Of a stretch of DNA of 64,000 nucleotides, positions 1 through 11,147 are shown in pieces; position 1 is the stretch's first letter; every line of letters starts with the position of its first letter. This DNA is from Costus lasius. Taxonomy: Eukaryota > Streptophyta > Magnoliopsida > Zingiberales > Costaceae. The stretch spans positions 22,875,501-22,939,500 of the forward strand of contig CM050454.1 of the NCBI GenBank assembly GCA_027563935.2, in the 5' to 3' direction. The translations under genes were made by a program, and so were the position numbers. The notes under the pieces were generated by a model. It saw only the letters and a list, made by a program, of their open reading frames with translations, was not told where the DNA came from and did no database searches.

Positions 1-16
1 AAGATAGATGGGTGTG

Positions 17-584
17 CCCACTGAGTGGGTACAACACGGCCCCAACGATAGTCAGAACAGTGAGGTTTCGCGTCAGAAGGCTTACGAGCTTGATATTTTA
101 GCGTTGGATTTTAACGGTCCTTTTATCTTCTCAACTATCATACAAATCCTATGGTGATAGCAGAAGATTAAATCATGCAGTTCTAATTATTTAAACAATA
201 AATAGAAAGCATGCTGATCTTATGTGGTAAAAGCCCAACAAGCCTAGGTAAGACCTTAATTTAACTTAAGTCTTCACATGAGCTGTTCATGGGTCTTTTG
301 CATTCTTCCGGCCCAAATCAGGGCCCAAGCGCTCACTGCAGCTCAGGTGCGCCCACCAGGTAAATGCGCCTGTCCTAGAGTCGAACCCTAGACCTCCCAC
401 CCGGTCAAGCCTATGCTGCATGCGCCTCTGCCTAGTGTGCTCTGTGCTCATGTCTGATTAAAATTACACTTTAATCTATCTACACACGATTGACACGCAG
501 GTCAATTACACTGTATAAATTAAATAAAATGTGATGCGCAGATCACAGTAAATAATTTACATTTATTAACCAGGCACGCAGGCC
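17..584 (-). other. E0 leader: near-palindrome and three-hairpin array
   Basis: The palindrome CCCACTGAGTGGG lies at 17-29. The hairpin array, in element order, is at 573-584 (stem GGC/GCC), 531-546 (stem GTGAT/ATCAC) and 490-505 (stem TTGAC/GTCAA). On the element strand the loops read CTGCGT, CTGCGC and CTGCGT. Same order and stems as in copies A, C, D and E. Function is unknown; a packaging or dimerisation role is only inferred from position. Confidence 0.6.
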
Positions 585-1306
585 CCAGCACAGCACACAT
601 TAAAACAGGCAGCCCACATAAGATTAAATAAACATTCATCATGTATACAATCAACATGTGATCCAAACATGAAAATAAAAGTTTTGAAAACCCCATTGGC
701 ATCAATTTTATTTTCCTTATGTGCCCTACTACCTTACAACGGTCCATTACTAGGGATCCATTCATCAGTCCTAGTTAGATCCACTGCCCTTACATGCACC
801 AAGTCCTAATTGACTTGAGTCGACCAAATGGTCAACCATGCATGGGCCAAGGGCTGAACGACCTCATGAGTTATGGTAAGCGGGTGTGACCCCGGGCCTA
901 ACTCATGCGCGTTCACAAGTTGTCTCAACCAGACATCGCTACACGCCTGTCTGCAGTCGACCTATAGCCACCTCGTGCTTACGCACAGGTGCCATCTGGT
1001 CGACCCATCTAGGCTGTCAGATAGTCTGATCAGACTGTTTGGATCTTAACTAGATGATGACTTCAACCCTAATAACCCGTCTAAGGTTTTATAGCAGGCG
1101 CCGCTTAGATCTAATGGTAAGCGCGCAGATGATTTTGTTTTAACGAAAAACAGTCAACAACAATATGAAACATGCGCCACCTTCATACATGCGCCAACAT
1201 GAATATACAACATGTAATTTTTCGCATGTAACATATAGATCTATCTATGTTGCGCAAACATGGATCACAAAAGCATCAAGCAATCATAAAAACATGCATA
1301 AAACAT

Positions 1307-1318
1307 GCTCTGATACCA
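1307..1318 (-). promoter_or_regulatory. Primer binding site of E0 (initiator Met tRNA type)
   Basis: The minus strand reads TGGTATCAGAGC two bases after the LTR end, matching the 3' end of plant initiator-Met tRNA. This is the usual primer of plant copia elements. Confidence 0.88.
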
Positions 1319-1320
1319 AT

Positions 1321-2989
1321 TGAAAGTCCCCTATCATGGGGGCGAAACCCTAATAGGCGCATGTAGAGGATTTAACACAGCGGAATAGGTTTCTAGATCG
1401 ATGCATGCAGTATGATCAACTTTAAATTTTCATATACATGAGGATCGATTCTTACCAATGCCATTTCTTGGATGGCGTCTAGGAAAAAGAGAGTCGAATG
1501 CTTCTCCTCCAAATGGTGCGCACACAAGGTGATGTCGCCTACTCCTTTTTGATCCTTGTGCTAGCAAGGTTCTCCAAAGGTCCTTGTCATATGGAAGGGA
1601 AGAGAAGACAACTTTGCTTGGCGAAAACTCTCCCTTGTCGTCTCAACTTCTCCTCTCGAGAATGTGTGTAGAGACCAAGCCAAAGAGGCGACAAGAGGCG
1701 TGTAAGAGAGAACGTGAGGCGTGCCCACGTTTAGAGACATGTTTTTCTAAAAATAGAAAAATCTCAACTTGTGATGCGACCATGGGTTTACCCCAATCGC
1801 AAATTCCTCTCCTCTTGAACCATGCGCTCACTTGTTTAGCCGGTTCAATATGGTCTGGTTCAAAGACCAATTAACCCAAGCAATTTGGTCTAGATCACAA
1901 TAAACCCTAAGGCTCCAGATCTAACCGTTCATCTCTTGATGCTCCTGATCTCACTGATCTAGCATCCATTCTCTCGATCAAAGCTTACCGATCTCAAGCC
2001 CTAATCAATCAAACATGATCAGACCAGATCTCACTTACAATCAGAGTTTAAATCCCTTTAAACTGAACCCAAACAATTCAGTCCACACGATCTGACTTAA
2101 GTAAGCCATATCATCAAATTGTGCGACCCTAAGGGTTTCCTTTAAATGTCGGTAACGACAACTTACATTATCACGATCAGTGAGGGGTATCTAGCAACAC
2201 ATCACTGTCTCCCGATATAAAGGAAAGAGTCTTCCAAGACTACACCCAAACCACAGCACAAGTGTGAATCCACTTCACTAGGCATACATGTTTCCTTTGC
2301 CACTGGATGTTCTTATTGGACAAGCGTGTCAAGCCTGTAGCTCCAATATGATGAGAATGATTAGATCAGATGAACATAGTCACCTGGGTATGGCCATACA
2401 CTTTCTCAATCATCTCATCCAGGGGGCCCCTATAGAACATCACACTCCAAACTAGGAGACGGCAATCCTTTATCTATCACTAGCACCCTAACATGATTCA
2501 TGCTCATCATCCAAGATAGTCTATAACCATTATGTTTCAAATGATATTGAACTACCTCAAAACAATGCCAATCATCATTTAGAAACACAAGTGATCTCAA
2601 GTCAGAGGAAGTATGCCACTTGTTTGCATACAAGGATTATTCACATTGTGACAAGCAATTGAATATCCTAGTAGGGTCTGTCCAGTACATCCAATGTACC
2701 CATGAGTCTACATCTTATTCCATGCTCAAAGCATCCTATAAGATTAGAACACATATTAGTCTCAATCATATCAAGGCTGTCTCATGTTCACCAAGATATC
2801 TCGACTAAGGACAAAAGTGCATGTCAGCCAAGCTGAACAGCATTGAGACATTATTCAAAAGTATATGTATTGCAGCAGATAATATAACAACCTGAATAAC
2901 AACCATTGCCTTCATAAACATAGAGTTTATACATGATACTGATATAATCCCAAGGCCTCAAACATTAGCCTTAAGGGCATACCCCAACA
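1321..2989 (-). repeat. 5' LTR of E0 (1,669 bp)
   Basis: Read on the minus strand the LTR opens TGTTGGGGTATGCCC (2989 leftward) and closes ...GGGGACTTTCA at 1321, giving TG...CA ends. It aligns along its length with the LTRs of C and D. Small ORFs here are not conserved as proteins. Confidence 0.88.
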
Positions 2990-3768
2990 TGAAGGAAACC
3001 CTCAGGGTCGCACAATTTGATGATATTGCTTACTTATGTCAGATTGTGTGGACTGGAATTATTCTAGTTCAGTTTAAAGCAATTTAAACTCTGATCGGAA
3101 GTAAGATCTAGTCTGATCATGTTTGATTGATTAGGACATATGATCAGTAAGCTTCGATCGGGAAAATTGATGCTTGATCGTAGAGATCAAGAGGTTCATT
3201 GAGATGTGTGGTTAGATCTTGAACCATGAGGTTCAAAGAGATCAAGACCATGGCTGGTTCGATTTGGTCCTTGAACCAAATGGAATTGAACCGGTTCACT
3301 TAAGTGAACGCATGGTTCAAAGGGGAGAGGAGTTTCGATGGCTTCATGGGGAGTTAAACACTTACTATATTTGGAAGCCGATTTTTCTCTTGAGAAACGT
3401 CCCATGTTTTCGAACGTATGAACGCCCCTCTCGCCCCTTGCTCCTCTCGGGTTTTTGGTTCGTCTTCACGCCAAGAGAGGGAGTAGTGCGGCCAGCAAGA
3501 AGAGGACATCTCCTCACACGATCAAAGACTCTTTGGATCTTTGCTAGCACAAGGATTACAAGGAAGAAGCGAAAATCCATCTTGTGTGTGATTCCTTTGG
3601 AGAAGAGCCGCTCGCCCTTTTTCTTCCAAGCTGCCTCTCATGGCCATGGTAACATCCTCACTTGTTCTATACAAGTCTTCATATGTTGATCATATGTTTA
3701 AGTCATTCGATTTTGGACCTAGTCATGCGAAAAGTTTTATATGCGTATGTGACCTAGGGTTACTTTCA
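2990..3768 (+). repeat. Remnant (3' half) of 5' LTR of A
   Basis: Starts abruptly at TGAAGGAAACCC, which is position 849 of the matching 3' LTR, and ends ...GGGTTACTTTCA followed by the primer site. The missing first 848 bp should lie to the left of E0, outside the window. Confidence 0.9.
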
Positions 3769-3770
3769 AT

Positions 3771-3782
3771 TGGTATCAGAGC
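3771..3782 (+). promoter_or_regulatory. Primer binding site of A
   Basis: TGGTATCAGAGC, a perfect initiator-Met tRNA complement, two bases after the LTR end. Confidence 0.9.
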
Positions 3783-4544
3783 GATGGTTTTGGCTTGATA
3801 CATATGATTGCTTTCTTGTGATCCATGTTTGTTTTATGATTTGGTAGATCTACTAGATGCGCATGCTTTAGTTATCATGCGCAATTTCATTTCATGTGTT
3901 AGATCTACATGTGTTTTGTTTTCAACTAAGCTTGCGCATGTGTGATGTTTGTTTGCGCTTATAATAAAAGTTTTCAATCAAAACTTATTATCATGCGCGA
4001 CCCTCACTAGATCTATCTAAGCGCCTGCTTCAAATACTTAGACGGGTTAATAGGGTTGAAGTCGTTAGTCAAGTCTGGACCCAATAGCCTAATCAGACCA
4101 TCTGACAGCCTAGATGGGTCGGCCGGATAGCACCTGTGCGCAAGCTATACAGGTGGCTATAGGTCGACTGCAGAAGGGCGTGTAGCGATGTCTGATTGAG
4201 GCGCTTTGTGAACGATCATGATTTAGGCCCGGGGTCACACCCGCTTGCCAGAAATCATGTGGGACGTTCAGCCCTTAAGGCATGCATAGTTGACCATCAG
4301 GTCGACGCAAGTCAGTTATGACTGGGTGCATGCAAGGGCAGTGGGTCTGACTTAGTCTGATGAGTGGATGCTTGTTAATGGACCGTTGTAAGGTAGCAGG
4401 GCATATAAGGAAATAAAATTGATGCCATGGGTATTTCAAAAATTTTATTTTCTGTTTGGATCACATGTATACATGTTTGACATGTTCATTGGGTGTTTAT
4501 TTAATCTTATGTGGGCTGCCCTTATTTTTGGTGTGCTGTGCTGG

Positions 4545-4635
4545 GGCCTGCGTGCCTGGAATTTAATATAAATTTTGCTGTGATCTGCGAATCACACTTT
4601 AATTTATGAAAATGTATATTTGACCTGCGAGTCAA
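4545..4635 (+). other. Triple hairpin array in leader of A
   Basis: Three successive stem-loops: GGC-CTGCGT-GCC (4545-4556), GTGAT-CTGCGA-ATCAC (4580-4595) and TTGAC-CTGCGA-GTCAA (4620-4635). The hexaloop is nearly constant while the stems differ but remain complementary. Order and approximate spacing are kept in all five copies. Could be an RNA recognition element for Gag; no known motif is recognised. Confidence 0.6.
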
Positions 4636-4692
4636 ACCATGTCTAGATAGATTAAAATATAATTTGATCAGACATGAGCACATGAGCACACA

Positions 4693-4765
4693 TGGCAGAG
4701 GCGCTTGCAGTCAGTGGCTTCACCAGGTGGGAGGTCTAGAGTTCGACTCTAGAGTAGGCAGGCGC
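4693..4765 (+). other. tRNA-derived (SINE-head-like) segment in leader of A
   Basis: TGGCAGAGGCG (4693-4703) resembles a pol III A box and GTTCGACTC (4741-4749) a B box, at tRNA-like spacing and within a T-arm-like hairpin. Copies C and D carry the same boxes on the minus strand. It may be a captured SINE head or tRNA relic; pol III activity is not shown. Confidence 0.45.
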
Positions 4766-5083
4766 ATACTGCTTGGAGGGCATTTGGGCCCGGGTTGGGC
4801 CAGATGAAGTATCAGAGTCCCATAAAGAGCTCAAGTGAAGACTTTTGTAAAACTAGGGTTTTACTTAGGCTTTTATGGGCATTTAACACATAAGATAATT
4901 GTGCTTTCTACTTATTGTTTTAAGTAATATTAGCACAAGCATATTTATTCTTCTGCTATCACCATAGATTTTGCATGATAGTAAGAAGATAAAAGGACCG
5001 TTAAAATCCAACGACCATATCAAGCTTGATTGCCTTCTGACGCGAAACCTCATTGTTCTGACTATCGTTGGGGCCGTGTTGTA

Positions 5084-5304
5084 CCCACTCAGTGGGCACG
5101 CCCAGCTATCTTCAGACGGTGCAGGATTACACCTACATGCTACAGAGAAGGGATTTATCACTTCTCGTTGCTCAGCATAGCACGTGGTGGTCCAGGAAGT
5201 AGGTCTGGTCAGCTTGACCATATAGGCTACATATTGAGCATATGATAGCTATATGGAGGCAGCCATCTAAGGAATCAGAAATTGTGTTGTACCAACTCAG
5301 TTGG
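5084..5304 (+). other. Paired near-palindromes in leader of A
   Basis: CCCACTCAGTGGG at 5084-5096 and CCAACTCAGTTGG at 5292-5304 sit in a shared context (GTACC...GGCAC). The C-to-A change in the left arm is matched by G-to-T in the right arm, keeping complementarity. Both also occur in C, D and E. Confidence 0.55.
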
Positions 5305-5612
5305 CACGGTCTTCTGGATTGCCTAGATGAAGGAGAATCGCACGGGTTGGCGATTGGCATGGATAGCCTACCAGTGACTAGTGCTTGAACTCTCTGTGCA
5401 TCTTATCTCGCCTGAGCGGGACGCGGAGATCAAGTGTGAAATCTGGATCCCATCTCACTAAAAGAGTTTCACTCTTTCGGGCTGTTTTATTGGATTTTTC
5501 AGTCAGACAAAATAGTGAGAAAAGAATCACTCTTAAGTCCTGGAATGATTCTAACATGGATACTGACCTTGTTGTTCTTGCCATGTTGTAGATTCCTGCA
5601 GCAACGAACACC

Positions 5613-8600
5613 ACAGGGCTCAATTTGCGATCCATATTGGAAAAGGAGAAGTTTGCTGGGCCAAACTTCTCAGACTGGTACAGACAGCTTAAGATTGTGC
5701 TTAAAGCTGAGAGGAAGCTGTATGTCCTTGAGTCGGCAAGACCGGCTCAACCCGCTGCGAACGCCGCAAGGGCGGTTCGGGATGCTTATGAGAAGCACGT
5801 CAGTGATAGTACTGATGTCGCTTGCCTTATGCTTGCGTCAATGACGCCCGAGCTCCAGCGTCAGCATGAGGATTTGTCTGCTATTGATATTATAGCAAAT
5901 CTCAAAATGCTGTATGCTGCACAGGCAAGGACAGAATGCTATAACTTGACAAAACTTTTCTTTCATAGTAAACTGACTGAAGGGAGTCCAGTGGGAGCTC
6001 ATGTGCTCAAGATGATTGGGTACAAAGAGGCCCTAGAGAAACTGGGACATACCATCAATTCAGAACTTGTTGTTGATATTATCTTGCAGTCTCTCCCGGC
6101 TTCTTTCGATTCGTTCATTATTAATTTTAATATGAACAAAATCGACTGTACTCCGGCAGAGTTACTGAACATGCTCTGCACCACAGAGCAGACTCTTGAG
6201 AAGGGAAAGCCTTCATCCTCTGTCTTAATGATTCCTTCTAGGAATAAGAAGAAGGGGAAGAAGGGCAAAACCCCTATCAAGAGCTACAACAAGGCTTTGA
6301 AACAAAAGATGAGGCGGTCAAAGGACAACAGATGCTTCCATTGTGGCCAGCTGGGTCATTGGAAGAAGGACTGTAGAGCGCTCCAAGGAGAGAAGAAGGG
6401 AAGCAAGCCTTTCACTTCTGGCTCAGGTATTTACATGACTGAAGTCATGCTAGCTTCTTCTATTTCTTGGGTGTTGGACACTGCATGTGGAGTTCACATT
6501 TGTTCAAATGTGCAGGAACTCAAGAGAAGAAGACAGGTGGGACAGCATGAGGTGGACCTACGAGTTGGAAACGGGGCACGGGTTGCTGCTGTTGCTGTAG
6601 GAGAATATAACATCTCTTTACCATCTGGTTTTGTATTAGAACTTGACAATTGTTATTTCGTACCAAGCATAACTAAGAATATTATCTCTATTCCTGCTCT
6701 TGTCAGGAAAGGTTTTTCTTTTGAATGCAAAACTTCACAGTGTTGTATTTCATATGATAATATTGTTTATGCAACTGGGTCGATTAACAATGGGTTATAC
6801 ATGTTGGACATGGAATGTTCTGTACAACAAATTGATAACAAGAAAGCCAAGTATGCTGATGACAGCACCTTGTTATGGCATAGTCGTTTAGGCCATATTA
6901 ACAAGAAGCGCATTAAGCGGTTGCATGATCATGGACTGCTGGGATCATTCTCCTATGAGGAGCTTGATACATGCAAAGCTTGTTTAATGGGTAAAATGAC
7001 GAAGACTCCTTTTTCTAATAAAGGTGAAAGGGCTTCAGGTTTACTTGACCTTATTCACAGTGATGTGTGTGGGCCTTTTAGTAAACATGCCAGAGGTGGC
7101 TATTCATACTTCATTACTTTTACTGATGATTTCAGTAGGTATGGTTATGTCTATCTAATGAGACATAAGAGTGAATCTTTTGACAAGTTCAAAGAATTCA
7201 AAAATGAAGTACAAAATCAGTTAGGCCGAAATATCAAGGCACTTCGTTCAGATCGAGGTGGCGAATACTTGAGTCATGAGTTTACTGACTATCTGAAGGA
7301 GTGTGGGATCATCTCACAGCTCACTCCGCCAGGAACACCACAATGGAATGGTGTGTCCGAGAGGAGAAATAGAACCTTATTGGATATGGTTCGTTCTATG
7401 ATGAGTCAGGCTACTCTACCTTACTCCTTTTGGGGATTTGCACTGGAAACAGCTGCAAAGGTGCTAAACCGAGTGCCATCCAAGGCAGTTTCAAAGACAC
7501 CATATGAGTTATGGTATGGGAAACAGCCGAGCTTGACATTTATCAAAATCTGGGGTTGCGAGGCTTATGTCAAAAAGCTCGCCTCTGGGAAACTGGAGAG
7601 CAGATCAGATAAATGTATCTTTGTCGGTTACCCTAAAGAAACTAAGGGTTATTATTTCTACTATCCCAAAGAGAACAAAGTATTTGTTGCTCGAACGGCT
7701 ATTTTTCTTGAGAAGGAATTTCTTCTGCAAGAGGCCAGTGGGAGAGAAATAATGCTGGATGAAATTCCAGAAGAAGGACAAAACAGTCAAGCACAGTTGG
7801 ATGAGCCTGAGCCAATAGATCAGGTTAATGTTCAACCTGAGGCTCAGATATCACGGGAACCACGTAGATCGGGAAGGATTCGTCGTCAGCCTGAGTGCTA
7901 TGACGGAATCTACATCATTAATGATGAACCCCTCACTTATGCGGATGCGGTCAGTGGACCGGAATCAGCAAGATGGCTTGAAGCTATGCGAGCCGAGATG
8001 GACTCCATGTCCAACAACCAAGTCTGGGATTTGGTTGATCCGCCTCCGGGAGTAATCCCTATAGGCTGTAAGTGGATCTTCAACAAGAAGAAAGACATGG
8101 ATGGTAACGTGGTTACCTATAAAGGCAGGCTAGTTGCGAAAGGTTTTAAATAAATCTACGGGATAGATTATGAAGAAACTTTCTCTCCTGTAGCCATGTT
8201 CAAGTCCATTCGGATTATTCTCGCGATAGCAGCATATTATGATTATGAGATCTGGCAAATGGATGTGAAGACCGCTTTCCTTAATGGAAAACTAGAAGAG
8301 GATGTGTATATGACACAGCCTGAAGGTTTCATCAATCCATCAGAACGTCATAAAATATGCAAATTAAAGAAGTCCATTTATGGACTAAAACAAGCATCGA
8401 GGAGCTGGAATATTCGTTTTGATGAATCAATTTGTGAATTTGGTTTCATCAAAAATGAAGATGACCCGTGTGTATATAAGAGGTTTAGTGGGAGCGTGAT
8501 TACTTTCCTAGTCCTCTACGTCGATGATATCTTAATCATTGGAAACGATATTCCTGAACTGCATGCAGTCAAAGCATGGTTAAGAAAATGTTTCCAGATG

Positions 8601-9500
8601 AAAGATTTGGGAGAAGCAGCCTATGTATTAGGTGTGAAGATCTATAGAGATAGATCTAATAGGCTTCTAGGGCTATGCCAGAGTACTTACATCGATAAGG
8701 TCCTGGAGAGATTCCATTTAGAAAATTCTAAAAGAGGATATCTTCCAGTCAGACATGGTCTAAATCTTTCAAAGAGCCAGTGTCCTCAAACACAGTCTGA
8801 GAAAGATGAGATGGACAATACGCCTTATGCTTCGGCTATTGGGTCTATCATGTATGCAATGTTATGTACTCGCCCAGACGTCGCTTACGGGTTAAGCGTG
8901 ACCAGTCGGTTCCAAAGTAATCCATGGAAGGCACACTGGATTGCAGTCAAGAACATTTTGAAATATCTTCGGAGAACCAAAGATATGTTCTTGATTTATG
9001 GAGGTCAGGAAGAACTCAATATTGAAGGATATACTGACGCTTCATTCCAATCTGACCAAGACGATTTCCGATCACAGTCAGGCTATGTTTTTAGCTTGAA
9101 TGGAGGAGCAGTGGTGTAGAAGAGTTTCAAACAATCAATTGTTGCTGATTCCACAACAGAAGCCTAGTATGTTGCAGCCTCAGAAGCATCAAAGGAGGCA
9201 GTGTGGATACGTAAGTTCATTCAAGAACTTGGTGTTGTTCCTTCGAGTGTAGATCCATTGGTTATCTTCTGTGATAACACTGGAGCGATTGCACAAGCAA
9301 AGGAACCACGGTCACACCAGAAGTCCAAGCACATACAGAGAAGGTTTCATTTGATCCGTGAGATCATAGATCGAGGAGAGATCAAGATCTGCAAGGTTCA
9401 TACAGATGACAATCTAGCTGACCCGCTTACAAAGCCTCTGGCGCAGCAGAAGCATGAGAAGCACTGTAATAATATGGGTTTGAGATTTCTCAACCATTAG
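5613..9500 (+). pseudogene. Copia gag-pol polyprotein of A, three nonsense codons
   Basis: Same domain order as intact copy E: Gag with zinc knuckle CFHCGQLGHWKKDC, protease core LDTACG, integrase with HHCC finger and DDE core, RT with YVDD, and RNase H. The reading frame never shifts, but stops interrupt it at 8151-8153 (CAA to TAA, before the RT core), 9117-9119 (TGG to TAG) and 9165-9167 (GAG to TAG), both in RNase H. The codon where D and E have ATG is ACA, with an in-frame TAG at 5589-5591. The next in-frame ATG is about 70 codons downstream, so initiation is unclear. Two of the three stops are transitions typical of cytosine deamination. Confidence 0.92.
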
Positions 9501-9503
9501 TTT

Positions 9504-9520
9504 AAGTGCAAGTGGGAGAT
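9504..9520 (+). other. Polypurine tract of A
   Basis: Purine-rich stretch ending GTGGGAGAT just before the 3' LTR, identical in C, D and E. Confidence 0.8.
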
Positions 9521-11147
9521 TGTTGGGGTATGCCCTTAAGGCTAATGTTTGAGGCCTTGGGCTATTATCAGTATCATGTATAAACTCTGTATATGTTTAT
9601 AAAGGCAATTGTTGTTATTCAGATTGTTGCATTATCTGCTGCTGTATGTATACCTCTGAGTAATGTCTCAATGATGTTCAGCTTTGCTGACATTCAGAGT
9701 TGTCCTTAGTCGAGATATCTTGGTGAACATGAGACAACCTTGATATGATTGAGACTAATATGTGTTCTGATCTTATAGGGTGCTTCGAGCATGGAATAAG
9801 ATTTAGACACATAGGTGCATTGGATGTACTGGACTGACCCTACTTAGGATATTCAATTGTTTGTCACAATGTGAATAAATCCTTATAAGCAAGCAAGTGG
9901 TATATTCCCTTTGACTTGAGATCACTTGTGTTTCTAAGTGATGATTGACATTGTCTTGAGGTAGTTCAATATCATTTGAAAGATAATGGTTAAGGATTAT
10001 CTTGGATAGTGGGCATGAATCATGTTAGGACACTAGTGATAGATATAGGATTGCCTCTCCTAGTTGGAGTGTGATGTTCTAAAGGGGCCCCCTGGATGAG
10101 ATGGTTGAGAAAGTGTATGGCCATACCCAGATGACTATGTTCATCTGATCTAGCCATTCTCATCATGTTGGAATTACAGGCTTGACATGCTTGTCCAACG
10201 AGAACATCCAGTGGCAAAGGGAACATGTATACTGAGTGAATTGGATTCACACTTGTGCTGTGGCTTGGGAGTAGTCTTGGAAGACTCTTTCCTTCATATC
10301 GGGAGACAGTGATGTGTTGCTAGATACACCTCTCTGATCATGATAACGTAAGTTGTCGTTACCGACATTGAAGGAAACCCTCAGGGTCGCACAATTTGAT
10401 GATATTGCTTACTTATGTCAGATCGTGTGGACTGGAATTATTCTAGTTCAGTTTAAAGCAATTTAAACTCTGATCGGAAGTAAGATCTAGTCTGATCATG
10501 TTTGATTGATTAGGACATATGATCAGTAAGCTTCGATCGGGAAAATTGATGCTTGATCGTAGAGATCAAGAGGTTCATTGAGATGTGTGGTTAGATCTTG
10601 AACCATGAGGTTCAAAGAGATCAAGACCATGGCTGGTTCGATTTGGTCCTTGAACCAAATGGAATTGAACCGGTTCACTTAAGTGAACGCATGGTTCAAC
10701 GGGGAGAGGAGTTTCGATGGCTTCATGGGGAGTTAAACACTTACTATATTTGGAAGCCAATTTTTCTCTTGAGAAACGTCCCACGTTTTCGAACGTATGA
10801 ACGCCCCTCTCGCCCCTTGCTCCTCTCGGGTTTTTGGTTCGTCTTCACGCCAAGAGAGGGAGTAGTGCGGCCAGCAAGAAGAGGACATCTCCTCACACGA
10901 TCAAAGACTCTTTGGATCTTTGCTAGCACAAGGATTACAAGGAAGAAGCGAAAATCCATCTTGTGTGTGATTCCTTTGGAGAAGAGCCGCTCGCCCTTTT
11001 TCTTCCAAGCCGCCTCTCATGGCCATGGTAACATCCTCACTTGTTCTATACAAGTCTTCATATGTTGATCATATGTTTAAGTCATTCGATTTTGGACCTA
11101 GTCATGCGAAAAGTTTTATATGCGTATGTGACCTAGGGTTACTTTCA
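9521..11147 (+). repeat. 3' LTR of A (1,627 bp)
   Basis: Begins TGTTGGGGTATGCCC and ends GGGTTACTTTCA. Near 10341-10370 lie an inverted repeat (GATAAC/GTTGTC) and the GACATTGAAGG site that, in the sister 5' LTR, is broken by E0. Confidence 0.92.

Larger units (their letters stand above)
1..2989 (-). mobile_element. Angela-like Ty1/copia element E0, 5' part only
   Basis: Minus-strand copy of the window's main copia family. Its complete 5' LTR (1321-2989) and most of its untranslated leader (1-1320) are present; gag-pol lies beyond the left edge. Identity comes from colinear similarity of the leader to copies A, C, D and E and from the primer site next to the LTR. Its outer end at 2989 abuts an LTR of copy A that lacks its first half, so E0 appears to have inserted into that LTR; the expected duplication is TGAAG (2990-2994). 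The other end is not visible, so this rests on one junction plus homology. Confidence 0.85.
2990..11147 (+). mobile_element. Angela-like Ty1/copia element A, decayed, 5' LTR truncated by E0
   Basis: Visible order: second half of the 5' LTR (2990-3768), iMet primer site, leader (3783-5612), gag-pol with three in-frame stops (5613-9500), polypurine tract, full 3' LTR (9521-11147). The 779 bp of 5' LTR present matches 10369-11147 with about 5 substitutions, older than D or E. To the right, minus-strand chromovirus coding sequence resumes directly at 11148, so A sits inside that element; the expected duplication GGAGA (11148-11152) cannot be tested because A's left end is off-window. Confidence 0.9.

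Noticed and set aside
3219..3689. 156-codon ORF repeated at 10598-11068
   Set aside because: It lies inside the LTR of A and recurs only because both LTRs carry it. Composition is LTR-like, and it is not open in the other copies.
4681..4770. A functional tRNA gene in the leader
   Set aside because: Only A/B box-like motifs and one arm are seen; no acceptor stem or anticodon arm could be paired convincingly.
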